The position numbers and the translations under genes were made by a program. 64,000 nt of DNA, taken from positions 1-64,000 of the forward strand of contig NZ_LZIF01000043.1 in the NCBI RefSeq assembly GCF_001667145.1, in the 5' to 3' direction. The notes beneath the pieces were generated by a model. The model was given only the letters and a program-made list of their open reading frames with translations. It made no database searches and was not told the DNA's origin. This document shows positions 37,044 through 52,387 of the stretch, piece after piece. Origin of the DNA: Mycobacterium sp. 852002-51971_SCH5477799-a. GTDB taxonomy: Bacteria; Actinomycetota; Actinomycetes; Mycobacteriales; Mycobacteriaceae. Within the stretch, counting starts at the first letter, position 1, and each line of letters opens with the position of its first letter.

Positions 37044-37562
37044 ATGTCACATCGGAACACCGCGCTGCGAGTCGCGTCGGCAGCTATAACGGGCAGTTTG
37101 GCTTTCGCGGGTGTTGGCGCCGCGAACGCCGAGCCCAACACCGGCAACGCGACGGACATGAATACGTTGGCCGCCTCGCTGTCGAAGGGCTACGGCCTCA
37201 ACAACTGTAAGCCGCAAGAGCTCTCCGAAACCGGCGAACTGGCCGAACTGGTGTGCGGGCAAAGCCCCGACTCCAGCGGACCGGGCTCCGGCGTTTACGC
37301 CCTCTTCTCCAACAGCACGAACCTGGGCTCCGCCTTCAGCTCGACCATCAAAGACGTATCCCTGGCCGCGTGTGGAGACGCCGGGGCGTCGCCGGGAACG
37401 TGGAAACAGAACGGCCAGACGGGCGGCCAGATCGCCTGCGGCACCTACAAGAACTACGCGACGTTGACCTGGACCACCGATGCCAAGAATGTGTTGGGGC
37501 ACCTGACGTCATCCAATTCGGACGTCAACGCGCTCTATCAGTGGTGGCGCACGAACGGCTGA
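37044..37562 (+). CDS. small secreted 4-Cys protein, copy 2
   Basis: 172 residues with a GGGAG ribosome site nine bases before the ATG. The signal peptide ends near ANA (about 30). The mature part repeats the layout of copy 1: LAASLSKGYGLNNC, CGQSPDSSGP, ACGDAGASP, ACGTYKNY, LTWTTDA and ALYQWWRTNG, with the same four Cys. The gap from copy 1 is 91 bases. Its stop is three bases from the convergent SGNH hydrolase stop. Confidence 0.8.
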   Translation: MSHRNTALRVASAAITGSLAFAGVGAANAEPNTGNATDMNTLAASLSKGYGLNNCKPQELSETGELAELVCGQSPDSSGPGSGVYALFSNSTNLGSAFSSTIKDVSLAACGDAGASPGTWKQNGQTGGQIACGTYKNYATLTWTTDAKNVLGHLTSSNSDVNALYQWWRTNG

Positions 37563-37565
37563 CGT

Positions 37566-39278
<1,713 letters not shown>

Positions 39279-39324
39279 TGGCGCCACTCCTCTTCGCTTC
39301 GCCGAGGCATCGTCACGGCGCGGA

Positions 39325-40356
39325 TCATCGGTGCGCTCCCACCGGGGACAGTTCGGCAACGATCTGTTCTGCCGTCCAGGGCGCCAACAGGAATCCCGAC
39401 CGGCCGTGGCCGGCGGCGACCAGCGTTCGCGCATCCAGGCGATGGACCAACGGCAGATTATCGGGTGTCATCGGGCGCAGCCCGGCGGCGCACTCGGCCA
39501 GCTCGTATTCGCCCAGCGCCGGCAGCACCGCGCACGCGTCATCGAGCAGGTCACGCACCCCCGAAACGACCGGGGCGGTGTCGCGACCGTGTTCGTACTG
39601 CGTGGCTCCGACCACCACCCCGTCCGCGCGCGGCACCAGATACACCTGCCGTCCGTGCACCCGGGCGCGAACAACCCGCTGCGGCAACGGCATACAACCC
39701 TTACGCCACCGCAATCGCAGCACTTCGCCCTTCACCGGGCGCACCGGCAGACCGGGCCACAACCCCGGCGCATCGATGCCGTTGGCGATCACCACCGCGT
39801 CGGCCTCGACGCGCGACAACTCGCGCACCGGCGGCGCCCACGACACCCCGAGGCGCTCGCACTCCGCGGTCAACGCGTCCAACACCGCCCTGTTGTCCAC
39901 GGCCAGCTCGGTGGGCGCCCGAAAGCCGTGCCGGATGCCCTGCGCCAGCAGCGGTTCGACATCGCGGGCGGCCGACTCCCAGACCACCGGGTGCCCCTGG
40001 GCGGACAACCACTCCGCGACCGTGCGCAGATCGGTGGCATCGGCGCGGTCGACGGCAACCACCAGCGACTCGCGCGCCGTGATCACTTCGGGCGGCAACC
40101 CGTCCAGGAAACCGCCCTCGCGCCACAGCCGCAGCGACTCCAGGCCCAGCCGCAGCAGTCGCTCTTCGCCGGGCCAGCCCTCGCTGTGCGGTGCCAGCAT
40201 GCCGCCGGCGACCCAGGATGCGCCCTTGTGGTCGCTGCGGTGTACCCGTACCGACCACCCGGCCTGCGCGGCGCGGCGCGCCACCGCGAGCCCGATGACG
40301 CCGCCCCCGATCACGGCCAAGGACCCCGGCGGGGGCCCCGAGGGCATCCCGGTCAT
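39325..40356 (-). CDS. thiO: glycine oxidase
   Basis: 343 residues, D-amino-acid-oxidase-like flavoenzyme that oxidises glycine to the imine used by ThiG. The FAD motif is LAVIGGGVIGLAVARRAA, and later blocks are GGMLAPHSEGW, LRPMTPDNLP and AAGHGRSGFLLAP. The ATG at 40356 follows AAGGGAGG, which is the 3' end of a TPP riboswitch. It is the first gene of the thiO-thiS-thiG-SGNH operon. Confidence 0.93.
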   Translation of the reverse strand: MTGMPSGPPPGSLAVIGGGVIGLAVARRAAQAGWSVRVHRSDHKGASWVAGGMLAPHSEGWPGEERLLRLGLESLRLWREGGFLDGLPPEVITARESLVVAVDRADATDLRTVAEWLSAQGHPVVWESAARDVEPLLAQGIRHGFRAPTELAVDNRAVLDALTAECERLGVSWAPPVRELSRVEADAVVIANGIDAPGLWPGLPVRPVKGEVLRLRWRKGCMPLPQRVVRARVHGRQVYLVPRADGVVVGATQYEHGRDTAPVVSGVRDLLDDACAVLPALGEYELAECAAGLRPMTPDNLPLVHRLDARTLVAAGHGRSGFLLAPWTAEQIVAELSPVGAHR

Positions 40357-40363
40357 TCGTGAG

Positions 40364-40478
40364 CCTCCCTTCGCCGGCATTACCCGGATCAGGTGTGACG
40401 GTAAGGGCAGGTCCGGGTGGCTCCGGCTGTGCCCACTCTCAGCCCCGCAGTCAGGCGACTACCCGGGACTCCCGTGTC
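40364..40478 (-). promoter_or_regulatory. TPP riboswitch upstream of thiO
   Basis: Read on the minus strand the THI-box blocks are ACGGGAGTCCCGGG, GGGGCTGAGAGTGGG, ACACCTGATCCGGGTAATGCCGG and CGAAGGGAGG. The P3 arm is longer than in the thiC aptamer. The final block includes the thiO ribosome site, implying control at translation initiation. It occupies nearly all the space between thiO and thiE; thiE itself faces away and is not obviously controlled by it. Confidence 0.93.
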
Positions 40479-40522
40479 TAGTGGTTCTCTTCGGCTCCAC
40501 GCTAGCGCGCTAGCGTCTCGGT

Positions 40523-41194
40523 GTGCATCAACGTCTTACCCGGCTAACCGCCGCGCGGCTGTATCTGTGCACCGACGCGCGCCGTGAACACGGCGATCTG
40601 GCGGAGTTCGCCGATGCCGCCCTGGCCGGCGGCGTGGACATCATCCAGCTGCGCGACAAGGGATCGGCCGGTGAGCAGCGGTTCGGCCCGCTCGAAGCGC
40701 GTGACGAGCTGGCGGCGTGCCAGATCCTGGCCGACGCGGCCCGCCGGCACGGCGCCTTGTTGGCCGTCAACGACCGCGCCGACATCGCCCGCGCGGCCGG
40801 CGCCGACGTGCTGCACCTCGGGCAGGGCGACCTGCCGCTGGAGGTCGCCCGCGACATCGTCGGGACGGACGTGCTGCTCGGGTTGTCCAGCCATGACCCA
40901 GAGCAGGCAGCCGCCGCGGCCGCCGGCCGGGCCGACTACTTCTGCGTCGGACCGTGTTGGCCGACGCCCACCAAACCCGGTCGCCGGGCGCCGGGTTTGG
41001 GATTGGTGCGCGCCGTCGCCCAGCTCGGAACCGACAAACCGTGGTTCGCGATCGGCGGCATCGACGAGCAGCGACTGCCCGAGGTGCGCAGCGCAGGTGC
41101 CAGGCGCATCGTCGTGGTGCGGGCGATCACCGCGGCGGCCGACCCGCGGGCCGCGGCCGAGCGGCTCAGTTCGGCGCTGGCAGCAGCGAGCTGA
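40523..41194 (+). CDS. thiE: thiamine-phosphate synthase
   Basis: 223 residues, GTG start. It joins HMP pyrophosphate and thiazole phosphate. Landmarks are [53 protein letters not shown] and WFAIGGID, with phosphate-binding loops as in the TIM-barrel family. It is divergent from thiO and its riboswitch. The 3' end overlaps the convergent mutT3 gene by 29 bases. Confidence 0.94.
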   Translation: MHQRLTRLTAARLYLCTDARREHGDLAEFADAALAGGVDIIQLRDKGSAGEQRFGPLEARDELAACQILADAARRHGALLAVNDRADIARAAGADVLHLGQGDLPLEVARDIVGTDVLLGLSSHDPEQAAAAAAGRADYFCVGPCWPTPTKPGRRAPGLGLVRAVAQLGTDKPWFAIGGIDEQRLPEVRSAGARRIVVVRAITAAADPRAAAERLSSALAAAS

Positions 41195-41852
41195 TCCGGC
41201 GGGTCAGCTGTGAGGGCTGCTGGCCGGCCTCACCGGGCATACACCAGACAAAGACGCCGGCTTCGATCTCGATCGTGCGCGGCAGGTATTGGCGTCGTTC
41301 GTCGCCGTGATCCAGCGGCAACAACGCCGGCGCGGTGCGCAGCCGCTGCCAGCTGGCCGCGAAGCCGGGATGCAGTGGCAGGTCGGCCACCTCGTTTTCG
41401 GCAACCCAACGCATCTCGGCGCTCTCCCGGTTGGGCACGGTGTGCAGCAACTCCTCGGCGTCGGCGACGACGGTGGTGTAGCTCCAGTGCCCGCCGGCCA
41501 TCCCGGCAACCTCCGCCGTGACGACGGTCGCGCGCACGGCGAGTCGCTCCCCCGGCAGCCCGGCCTCTTCGTTGGCTTCCCGGACCGCGGTTTCCTCCGG
41601 CGTTTCGTGGCTGTCCCGGGCGCCGCCCGGCAACCCCCAGGTCCCGCCCTGGTGACTCCACACCGCGCGATGCTGCAGCAGCACCGCGGGCGTGCCGTCG
41701 GGCTGCGGGGCCCGCAGCAGCAAACCCGCCGCGCCGAAGCGACCCCAGTAGTGGGCGCCGCTGTCGGAGATCACCCAGCCGTCACCGTCGCCCTGCACCG
41801 ATTCAGGATATGCAGACTTGGTTGGGGCGTCGCGAATTGCGTCCGCCTCCAC
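41166..41852 (-). CDS. mutT3: Nudix hydrolase MutT3
   Basis: 228 residues from GTG 41852; GTG 41798 (210 residues) is an alternative, and no ATG fits. The Nudix box G-x5-E-x7-REANEEAGL is complete ([24 protein letters not shown] split around the acid residues). The strongly conserved core starts at [12 protein letters not shown]. The protein should hydrolyse oxidised nucleotides such as 8-oxo-dGTP; the M. tuberculosis homologue is Rv0413. Confidence 0.88.
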   Translation of the reverse strand: MEADAIRDAPTKSAYPESVQGDGDGWVISDSGAHYWGRFGAAGLLLRAPQPDGTPAVLLQHRAVWSHQGGTWGLPGGARDSHETPEETAVREANEEAGLPGERLAVRATVVTAEVAGMAGGHWSYTTVVADAEELLHTVPNRESAEMRWVAENEVADLPLHPGFAASWQRLRTAPALLPLDHGDERRQYLPRTIEIEAGVFVWCMPGEAGQQPSQLTRRISSLLPAPN

Positions 41853-41938
41853 CCATCCACCCGAACATGCTCTTAGACTTCGCTTATAGAGGTCCGTGCA
41901 GCGAAATCCGGTGGCCGAGAGACGAGGGCTGATAAGAC

Positions 41939-43257
41939 GTGACGGTTGAGCTGGCGCACCCGTCGACCGAGCCGCAGGGATCGCGGTCACCGGCCGAACC
42001 AGCCCATCCACGCTGGTGGTTCGTCTCGACGACGCCGGGCCGCATCTTGACCATCGGCATCGTGCTGGCCGCACTCGGCGGGATCAGCGCCTTCGCCACC
42101 TCGACCACCATCAACCACCGGCAGCAGGTGCTCACCACGGTGCTCAACCACACCGAGCCGCTATCGTTCGCCGCCGGGCGCCTCTACACCACCCTGTCGG
42201 TGGCCGACGCCGCGGCGGCCACCGCGTTTATCGCCGAGGCCGAACCACAGCCCGTTCGCCAGCGCTACGAGCAGGCCATCACCGACGCGTCGGTGGCCGT
42301 GACCAGGGCGTCCAGCGGGCTCACCGACGAACCGCTGGTGCAGTTGCTGGGCCGGATCAACGCCGAGCTGGCCGTTTACACCGGCCTCATCGAAATCGCC
42401 CGGACCAACAACCGGGAGGGCAATCCGGTCGGCTCGTCGTACCTGTCGGAAGCATCGGGCCTGATGCAATCGACGATCCTGCCCGACGCCGCGCGGCTCT
42501 ACAAGGCGACGTCGGAGCGAGTGGACGCCGAAACCACCGCGTCGACCCAGATCCCGGCGCCGGTCATCATGGTGGTCGCCGCCACCGTGATATTCGGCGC
42601 GTTCTCCCACCGCTGGCTGGCGCGCCGCACCCGGCGCCGAATCAACCCCGGTCTGGTGGTGGGCGCGCTCGCTATCCTCGTCATGGTGGTTTGGGTTGGG
42701 ACTGCGCTGACCATTTCTACGACGGCCAGTCGTAGCGCGAAGGACACTGCCGCGGAATCCCTCAAAACCGTCACCAACGTCGCGATCACCGCCCAGCAGG
42801 CGCGCGCCGACGAGACGCTGTCGCTGATCCGTCGCGGGGACGAAGAGAAACGCAAGCAGTCGTTCTACCAGCGCATCGACTCGATGCACCGACAGCTCGA
42901 CCAGTACATGTCCCGCAGCGACGCCGTGGACAAGCCGGACCTGGAAGGCGCCGATCAGCTGCTACTGCGCTGGCGTCAGGCCAACGACCGGATCACCTCG
43001 TACATCTCGGTGGGTAACTACCGGGCCGCCACCCAGGTGGCGCTGGGCAGCAGCGAAGAAGATTCCACCCCGGCGTTCGACAAACTGGACGGCGAGCTGG
43101 TCAAGGCCATGGATCAGGGCCGCATCACCCTGCGCAACGACGTCATCAACGCCCGCAGCGGGTTGTCCGGCGCCCAGGTGGGTGGCGTGGTGCTCAGCCT
43201 CGGCGCCGCCATCGCGGTGGCGCTGGGGCTCTGGCCGAGGCTGAAAGAGTACCGATA

Positions 43258-43258
<1 letters not shown>
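41939..43258 (+). CDS. glnX: GlnX-like membrane sensor protein (Rv0412c)
   Basis: 439 residues, GTG start. Helices lie at about 32-53, 200-218, 235-258 and 410-432. The two extracellular parts (54-199 and 259-409) are helical and resemble chemoreceptor sensor domains. The M. tuberculosis counterpart passes the GlnH amino-acid signal to PknG. Gene order glnX-glnH-pknG is the same here, with one-base overlaps (TAATG, TGATG). The 86-base gap upstream should hold the operon promoter. Confidence 0.88.
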
Positions 43259-46514
<3,256 letters not shown>

Positions 46515-46648
46515 GGGTTTTGGTTGTCGGGCACGCGGCGAGCCGACTTTTCGGACCCGCCTTCGTCGGAACGGAAAGTGAACTCAGCTCTCACCCAAAT
46601 CACAAGAAAACACAGCTAAATCTCAGCTGCAGGACGCACAGTTATCAA

Positions 46649-47965
46649 ATGGCGGGCCAGTCCACCGCATGGGTCAGCACGGCCCGCATGCTGCGCCGGG
46701 CCGGGTTCGGGGTGACCGGGTCCGAGGTCGACGCAGTCGTCGGCCTGCACTGGCCCGGCTACGTGGACGCGATGCTGGCCACCAATCCCGGTACCGACCC
46801 GGGCGTGGCCGCCACGCCGATGCCCGCCCTGGACGCACCCAAGCCGCCGGGCAAGCGCTCCACGCCGGCCGCGCGCAAGCAGTACAACCAGCAGATGACC
46901 CAACAGCTGGACATGCTGTCGAATTGGTGGATACGCCGCATGGTCGGCGTGCGGCAGCCGGTGCACGAAAAGCTGACCCTGTTGTGGCACAACCACTTTG
47001 CCACCTCGGCGCAGAAGGTGCGGGTCGCCGCGTACATGGCCGCGCAGAATCAGAAACTGCGCGCGGGATCGCTGGGTGATTTTCGCGCCCTGGCGTACTC
47101 GATGCTGACCGACGCCGCGATGCTGCGCTGGCTGGACGCGCCGCGCAGCACCGCCAAGGCGCCCAACGAGAACCTGGCCCGCGAGTTCATGGAGTTGTTC
47201 GCGTTGGGACATGGCAACGGCTACACCGAAAGCGACGTGCGCAACGGTGCGCGGGCACTGACCGGATGGGTGATCGGTCCCGGTGGCAAAACCTCCATGA
47301 CCCCCAAACGCCATGACGCGAGCGCCAAGACGCTGTTCGGGCAGAGCCGCGACTTCGATGCCGCCGGGTTCTGCGACACCGTGCTGGCGCAACCCAGATC
47401 GGCCGGGTACGTCGCGGGACGCCTGTGGCAGCAATTGGCATCCGACGATCCGCCGTCACCCGCAGTGCTCGACCGACTGGTCGCCGCCTACGGATCCAAC
47501 CGCGACCTGCGCACGCTGACCCGGGCGATCCTCACCGACAGCGAATTCACCAGCGGCCGCGCCGCGGTGGTCAACACGCCGGCCGAGTGGCTCGTCGGGG
47601 TCGTCCGGGCGCTGCGAGTGCCGGTCGACGACCCCAAACGTCTGAAGATGATCGACACGACATTGCGCACGCTGGGCCAGCGACCGTTCTATCCGCCCAG
47701 CGTCGGAGGCTGGCCCAGCGGGCAGCTGTGGCTGTCCACCGCCAGCGCAGGGACCCGCCTGCGCGCCGCCACCGAGCTGGCACACGCGGGCGACATCTCC
47801 GGCATCGAGGACACCGGTGCCGGCGACCGCGTCGACGCCGTCGGCTATCTGATCGGCGTCGGCTCCTGGTCGGATCGCACCGTGAAGGCGCTGCGGCCGC
47901 TGGTGCGCCAACCGGCACAGTTGGTCGCGGCCGCGGTCAACACTCCCGAATACCTGACGTCTTAG
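46649..47965 (+). CDS. DUF1800 family protein
   Basis: 438 residues. DUF1800 signatures are WVSTARMLRRAGFG, NWWIRRMVGVRQPVHEKLTLLWHNHFATS, NENLAREFMELFALGHGNGYTESDV and ARALTGW. The start ATG follows an AT-richer stretch; a longer frame to 46520 is not domain-like. The family pairs with DUF1501 proteins in planctomycetes, bacteroidetes and actinobacteria, but no activity is known. No signal peptide is visible. The next gene begins 10 bases after the stop. Confidence 0.85.
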   Translation: MAGQSTAWVSTARMLRRAGFGVTGSEVDAVVGLHWPGYVDAMLATNPGTDPGVAATPMPALDAPKPPGKRSTPAARKQYNQQMTQQLDMLSNWWIRRMVGVRQPVHEKLTLLWHNHFATSAQKVRVAAYMAAQNQKLRAGSLGDFRALAYSMLTDAAMLRWLDAPRSTAKAPNENLAREFMELFALGHGNGYTESDVRNGARALTGWVIGPGGKTSMTPKRHDASAKTLFGQSRDFDAAGFCDTVLAQPRSAGYVAGRLWQQLASDDPPSPAVLDRLVAAYGSNRDLRTLTRAILTDSEFTSGRAAVVNTPAEWLVGVVRALRVPVDDPKRLKMIDTTLRTLGQRPFYPPSVGGWPSGQLWLSTASAGTRLRAATELAHAGDISGIEDTGAGDRVDAVGYLIGVGSWSDRTVKALRPLVRQPAQLVAAAVNTPEYLTS

Positions 47966-47975
47966 CGAGACGGCC

Positions 47976-49151
47976 ATGCCCGAGATCAACCGTCGCCGAT
48001 TCCTGATCGCCAGCGCGGGCGTCGGCGCGGCCGGCCTGATGTCGGCGGTCAGTTGGCCCGACCTGATGCGCGCGGCCCGGGACCGGCCGCTGGCCCCAGG
48101 CGCCGGTGTGCTGGTGATCGCCACGCTGTATGGCGGCAACGACGGCATCAACACCGTGATCCCGTACGCGGACAACGCCTATCACGACGCTCGGCCCGAA
48201 CTCGCCTACGCGCCGGGCGATGTCCTGCACCTGGATCAGCAGCTGGGGCTCAACCCGGCGATGAAGGGGTTGGCGGGGCTGTGGAACCGCGGGCAGCTCG
48301 CCGTCGTGCGCGGCGCGGGCTACCCGAAGCCCGACCACAGCCACTTTCGCTCGATGGACATCTGGCAGACGGCGTCACCGGCCGAACCGGTGTCGACCGG
48401 TTGGATCGGCCGCTGGCTCGACGCGACCGGAGATGATCCGTTGCGGGCGGTGAACATCGGCGCCGTCCTGCCACCTCTGGCCGTCGGCGCGAAGTGCACG
48501 GCCGCGGCGCTTTCGCCGGGCGCCGCGCCGGGTCAGGCGGAGAAGTTCGACGCGGTGATGACCGCACTGGGCAACGACGATCCCGACGACACCCCGGCAA
48601 TGGCCGCGGTGTGCAAGGCCTACCGCGCCGCGCGCACCGCCGACGCCGCATTTGGGTCGGTCAAACCCCCTGCCAAGGAACGCAATTCACTATCAGCCCA
48701 GCTGAACACGGTGGCTCAGGCCATCAAGGCCCGCGTCCCCACCCGGGTCTACACGGTGCAGCTTGGCGGCTTCGACACCCACGCCGGCGAACGCGGGACC
48801 CAGGAGCGCCTCCTGCGAACATTCGACGAGGCGGTGACCGCGTTCGTCCAGGAGATGGCCGGCCGTGACGTGGTGCTGCTGGCGTATTCGGAGTTCGGGC
48901 GCCGGGTGCGCGCCAATGCCTCGCAAGGCACCGATCACGGCACGGCCGGTCCCGTTTTCATTGCCGGCGCACCCGTCAAGGGCGGCTTCTACGGCGAACA
49001 ACCCAGCCTCACCGACCTCGACAACGGAGACTTGAAGTACAGCACCGATTTCCGTGACATCTACGCCGAGCTGCTGGCGCGAACGATCGGGACCGATCCC
49101 ACCCCGGCCGTGGGCGCCGGACGAAACAGCCTGGGCTTCCTATCCGCCTAG
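47976..49151 (+). CDS. DUF1501 family protein with Tat signal
   Basis: 391 residues. The N-terminus [22 protein letters not shown] is a typical twin-arginine export signal. The body has the DUF1501 (sulfatase-like) pattern: [88 protein letters not shown]. Asp and His residues in these blocks are positioned like alkaline-phosphatase-fold metal ligands. Function is unknown. It is coupled with the DUF1800 gene and convergent with ackA (12-base overlap). Confidence 0.86.
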   Translation: MPEINRRRFLIASAGVGAAGLMSAVSWPDLMRAARDRPLAPGAGVLVIATLYGGNDGINTVIPYADNAYHDARPELAYAPGDVLHLDQQLGLNPAMKGLAGLWNRGQLAVVRGAGYPKPDHSHFRSMDIWQTASPAEPVSTGWIGRWLDATGDDPLRAVNIGAVLPPLAVGAKCTAAALSPGAAPGQAEKFDAVMTALGNDDPDDTPAMAAVCKAYRAARTADAAFGSVKPPAKERNSLSAQLNTVAQAIKARVPTRVYTVQLGGFDTHAGERGTQERLLRTFDEAVTAFVQEMAGRDVVLLAYSEFGRRVRANASQGTDHGTAGPVFIAGAPVKGGFYGEQPSLTDLDNGDLKYSTDFRDIYAELLARTIGTDPTPAVGAGRNSLGFLSA

Positions 49152-50303
49152 CACGTTCACGCAATCGCGCGCGATGGCCAGCTCTTCGTTGGTCGGAACC
49201 ACCAGCACGGCGATCGGTGAATCGTCGGCGGAGATCTGGCGCGCACCCTTGCCGCCGCCGAGGTTGCGGCGCTGATCGAGGACGATGCCCAGTTCCTCCA
49301 TGCCGGCGACCGCGTCGCGGCGCACCGCCGGGTCGTTCTCGCCGATCCCGGCGGTGAAGCTGATGACGTCGGTGTGCCCCAGCACCGCCAGGTAGGCGCC
49401 GATGTACTTGCGCAGCCGGTGCGTGAACACGCTGTACGCCAGTTTCGCTGTCTCGTCGCCGGATTCGATCATCGTCCGCAGCCGGCGAAAGTCGCGCTCA
49501 CCGGACAGACCCAGCACCCCGGAGCGCTGGTTGAGCATGGCTTCGACGTCGTCGACGCCCATCTCGGCCGTGCGGCACAGGTAGCCGATGACGCTGGGAT
49601 CGATATCGCCGCTGCGGGTCCCCATCACCAGGCCTTCCAGCGGGGTCAAGCCCATCGAGGTGTCCAGCGGCCGCGTGCCGGCGATCGCCGAGGCGGAGCA
49701 ACCGTTACCAAGGTGCAGCACAATCTGTTTCAGGTCGCCGACCGATCGGTCGAGGAATGCGGCGGCCTGCTCGCTGACATAGTGGTGCGACGTCCCGTGA
49801 AACCCATACCGGCGGATCTGATACCGCTGCGCCAGGTCGCGATCGATCGCGTAGGTGGCCGCCGCGGGCGGCAGGTCGTGGAAGAACCCGGTGTCGAACA
49901 CGGCGATGTGGGCGAGGTCGGGCAGCAGCTTGCGTGCGACCTCGATTCCCTTGAGTGCAGGCGGATTGTGCAGCGGGGCCAGCTCAGACAATTCGTCGAG
50001 CCTGCCGATCACCGCGTCGTCCAGCAGCGTGGGTTGATAGAAAGCGTTGCCGCCGTGCACCACTCGATGGCCCACCGCGACGATGCCGCTTGTCCTCAGG
50101 TCGATGCCGTCGTCGGAAAGCGTGTCGAACGCGCAGCGCAGCGCCGCGTCATGATCGGAAACCGGCGACGATTCCTCTCCGATCCGCTCGACGAGACCGG
50201 TCGCCCGGGCTTCGCCCGAATCGGGGTCGACCACTTGATATTTCAAGGATGACGAGCCGGAGTTGATCACCAGCACCAGGCGGGCGTCCCCATTGTCCGT
50301 CAT
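49140..50303 (-). CDS. ackA: acetate kinase
   Basis: 387 residues, ASKHA fold. It converts acetyl phosphate and ADP to acetate and ATP. Landmarks are [76 protein letters not shown] and FTAGIGEND. The start overlaps the pta stop by four bases. The 3' end overlaps the convergent DUF1501 gene by 12 bases. Confidence 0.95.
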   Translation of the reverse strand: MTDNGDARLVLVINSGSSSLKYQVVDPDSGEARATGLVERIGEESSPVSDHDAALRCAFDTLSDDGIDLRTSGIVAVGHRVVHGGNAFYQPTLLDDAVIGRLDELSELAPLHNPPALKGIEVARKLLPDLAHIAVFDTGFFHDLPPAAATYAIDRDLAQRYQIRRYGFHGTSHHYVSEQAAAFLDRSVGDLKQIVLHLGNGCSASAIAGTRPLDTSMGLTPLEGLVMGTRSGDIDPSVIGYLCRTAEMGVDDVEAMLNQRSGVLGLSGERDFRRLRTMIESGDETAKLAYSVFTHRLRKYIGAYLAVLGHTDVISFTAGIGENDPAVRRDAVAGMEELGIVLDQRRNLGGGKGARQISADDSPIAVLVVPTNEELAIARDCVNVLGG

Positions 50304-52378
50304 CGCTGCCCCTGGGCCTGGATCGCCGTGATGGCCACGGTGTTCACGATGTCTTCCACCAACGCACCCCTGGACAGATCGTTCACCGGCTTGCGCAAGC
50401 CCTGCAGCACCGGCCCAATGGCAAGCGCCCCGGCGCTACGCTGCACCGCCTTGTAGGTGTTGTTGCCGGTGTTGAGGTCCGGGAAGATCAGCACGGTGGC
50501 CCGGCCCGCTACCGGCGAGTCGCGCAGTTTGGTGGCAGCGACGGACGGTTCGATCGCGGCGTCGTACTGGATGGGGCCCTCGACCGGCAGGTCGGAATTC
50601 CGTTTCCGCACCAATTCGGTTGCCGTCCTTACCTTTTCGACGTCCGCACCGGTACCCGAGTCGCCGGTCGAGTACGACAGCATCGCCACCCGCGGTTCGA
50701 TGCCGAACTGTGCGGCGGTGCGCGCCGACGAGATCGCGATGTCGGCCAGCTGCTCGGGTGTCGGATTGGGGATGATCGCGCAGTCGCCGTACGCCAGCAC
50801 GCGATCGGGCAGGCACATCAGGAAGATGCTGGACACCGTCGAGACATCCGGGACCGTCTTGATGATCTCGAACGCCGGCCGAACGGTGTGCGCGGTGGTG
50901 TGCGCGGCGCCGGACACCATCCCGTCCACCTGCGAATTCTGCACCAGCATGGTGCCGAAATACGTGCTGTCGCGCATGGCCTCGCGGGCCTGCTCGACGG
51001 TGACGCCCTTCGCCTTGCGCAACAGTGCGTACTGTTCGGCGAACTCTTGGCGCAGCGGGCTGCTGCGCGGGTCGATCACCGTGACGTCGCCCAGGTCGAC
51101 GCCGAGTTCTGCTGCACGGTGCCGGATTTGGGCCTCGTCACCCAGGATGGTCAGGTCGGCGACGCGGCGCTGCAGCACCCGGCCGGCGGACCGCAGGATC
51201 CGGTCGTCGTCGCCTTCGGGAAGCACGATGTGTTTGCGATCCGACCGCGCCTGCAGCGTGAGCTGGTGGATGAACATCTGCGGCGTGATGACGGTGGGGA
51301 TCGGAATGGCAAGCTGCGCGAGCAGATCGGTGATGTCGACATATCTGTCCATCAGCGCCAGCGCGGTGTCGATTTTGCGTTGGGAGGTCGCCGTGACCCT
51401 GCCCCGGGCCGACGCCGCGGCGCTGGCGGTGTCGTAGGTGCCCAGTGTGGTGGCGACGATCGGCAGCCGCAGCCGCAGTCCGGCGACCAGCGCGGCGATG
51501 GACGGGTGCAGCGCGAAGCCGCCGTTGAGCACGATGCACGACAGCGACGGAAAGCCTTCCGCGGCATGGGCGCTGGCGACGGCGAGCACCACGTCCGAAC
51601 GGTCGCCGGGGGTGATGACCGCGATGCCGTCGCGCAGCCGCTCCAGGACGTGGTCGGCGGTCATACCGGCGACCAGAACGCCGGTGACCTCGCGTTCGCG
51701 CAGCGACTCTTCGCCGCTGACCGGCGTCGCGGCGACCGCCTTTTCCAGCTCGGCCACCGTCGGCGCCGACAGCAGCGGCTCGTCGGGCAGCACGTAGCTG
51801 CGCTGCGCGAATTTGCCCAGCGCTTCGGCCACGTCGGCCAACTCGGCCGGCTCGCACCGGTTGGCAACCACTGCGGCGGTGTGGGCGTGCTGGGCGTCCA
51901 GCTCGGCCAGACACACGTCGACGACGCTGGCGATCTCCGCGGCGGTGCGCCCCTTACCGCTGACCGTGAGCAGCAGCGGCGCACCGAGGTTCACCGCGAT
52001 GCGCGCGTTGGTCGTGAGTTCCGCGGGCCGAGTCACGTCGGTGTAGTCGCTGCCGACGATCACCACCACGTCGCACGCCTCGGCCACCGCGTGATAGGCG
52101 TCGACGATGCGGGCGATCGCGGCGTCACCGTCGGCGTGCAGCTGCTGATAGGTGACGCCGACGCACTGATCGTAGGACAGACCCGCGGTGGTCCGCGTCA
52201 GCAACAGTTCCAGGATGTAGTCGCGGTCGTTCGATTCGGAGCGCGTAATGGGTCGGAACACACCGACTTTGGCGACCGTCGCGGTCAGCCGGTGCAGTAG
52301 CCCCAGCGCGATCGTTGACTTGCCGGTCTCCGGCTCGGGGGCGGCGATATAGATCGCGGACACGGAACCAGTGGCCAC
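50300..52378 (-). CDS. pta: phosphate acetyltransferase (long type)
   Basis: 692 residues. An N-terminal BioD/CobB-like P-loop domain ([14 protein letters not shown], about 15-26, onward to 215) and a DRTGG middle domain (about 225-340) precede the catalytic PTA domain (about 365-690). The catalytic part shows [42 protein letters not shown] and [32 protein letters not shown] blocks. It interconverts acetyl-CoA and acetyl phosphate. It lies between fgd1 (9 bases upstream) and ackA. Confidence 0.95.
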   Translation of the reverse strand: MATGSVSAIYIAAPEPETGKSTIALGLLHRLTATVAKVGVFRPITRSESNDRDYILELLLTRTTAGLSYDQCVGVTYQQLHADGDAAIARIVDAYHAVAEACDVVVIVGSDYTDVTRPAELTTNARIAVNLGAPLLLTVSGKGRTAAEIASVVDVCLAELDAQHAHTAAVVANRCEPAELADVAEALGKFAQRSYVLPDEPLLSAPTVAELEKAVAATPVSGEESLREREVTGVLVAGMTADHVLERLRDGIAVITPGDRSDVVLAVASAHAAEGFPSLSCIVLNGGFALHPSIAALVAGLRLRLPIVATTLGTYDTASAAASARGRVTATSQRKIDTALALMDRYVDITDLLAQLAIPIPTVITPQMFIHQLTLQARSDRKHIVLPEGDDDRILRSAGRVLQRRVADLTILGDEAQIRHRAAELGVDLGDVTVIDPRSSPLRQEFAEQYALLRKAKGVTVEQAREAMRDSTYFGTMLVQNSQVDGMVSGAAHTTAHTVRPAFEIIKTVPDVSTVSSIFLMCLPDRVLAYGDCAIIPNPTPEQLADIAISSARTAAQFGIEPRVAMLSYSTGDSGTGADVEKVRTATELVRKRNSDLPVEGPIQYDAAIEPSVAATKLRDSPVAGRATVLIFPDLNTGNNTYKAVQRSAGALAIGPVLQGLRKPVNDLSRGALVEDIVNTVAITAIQAQGQR

Positions 52379-52387
52379 CCCGTGCGC

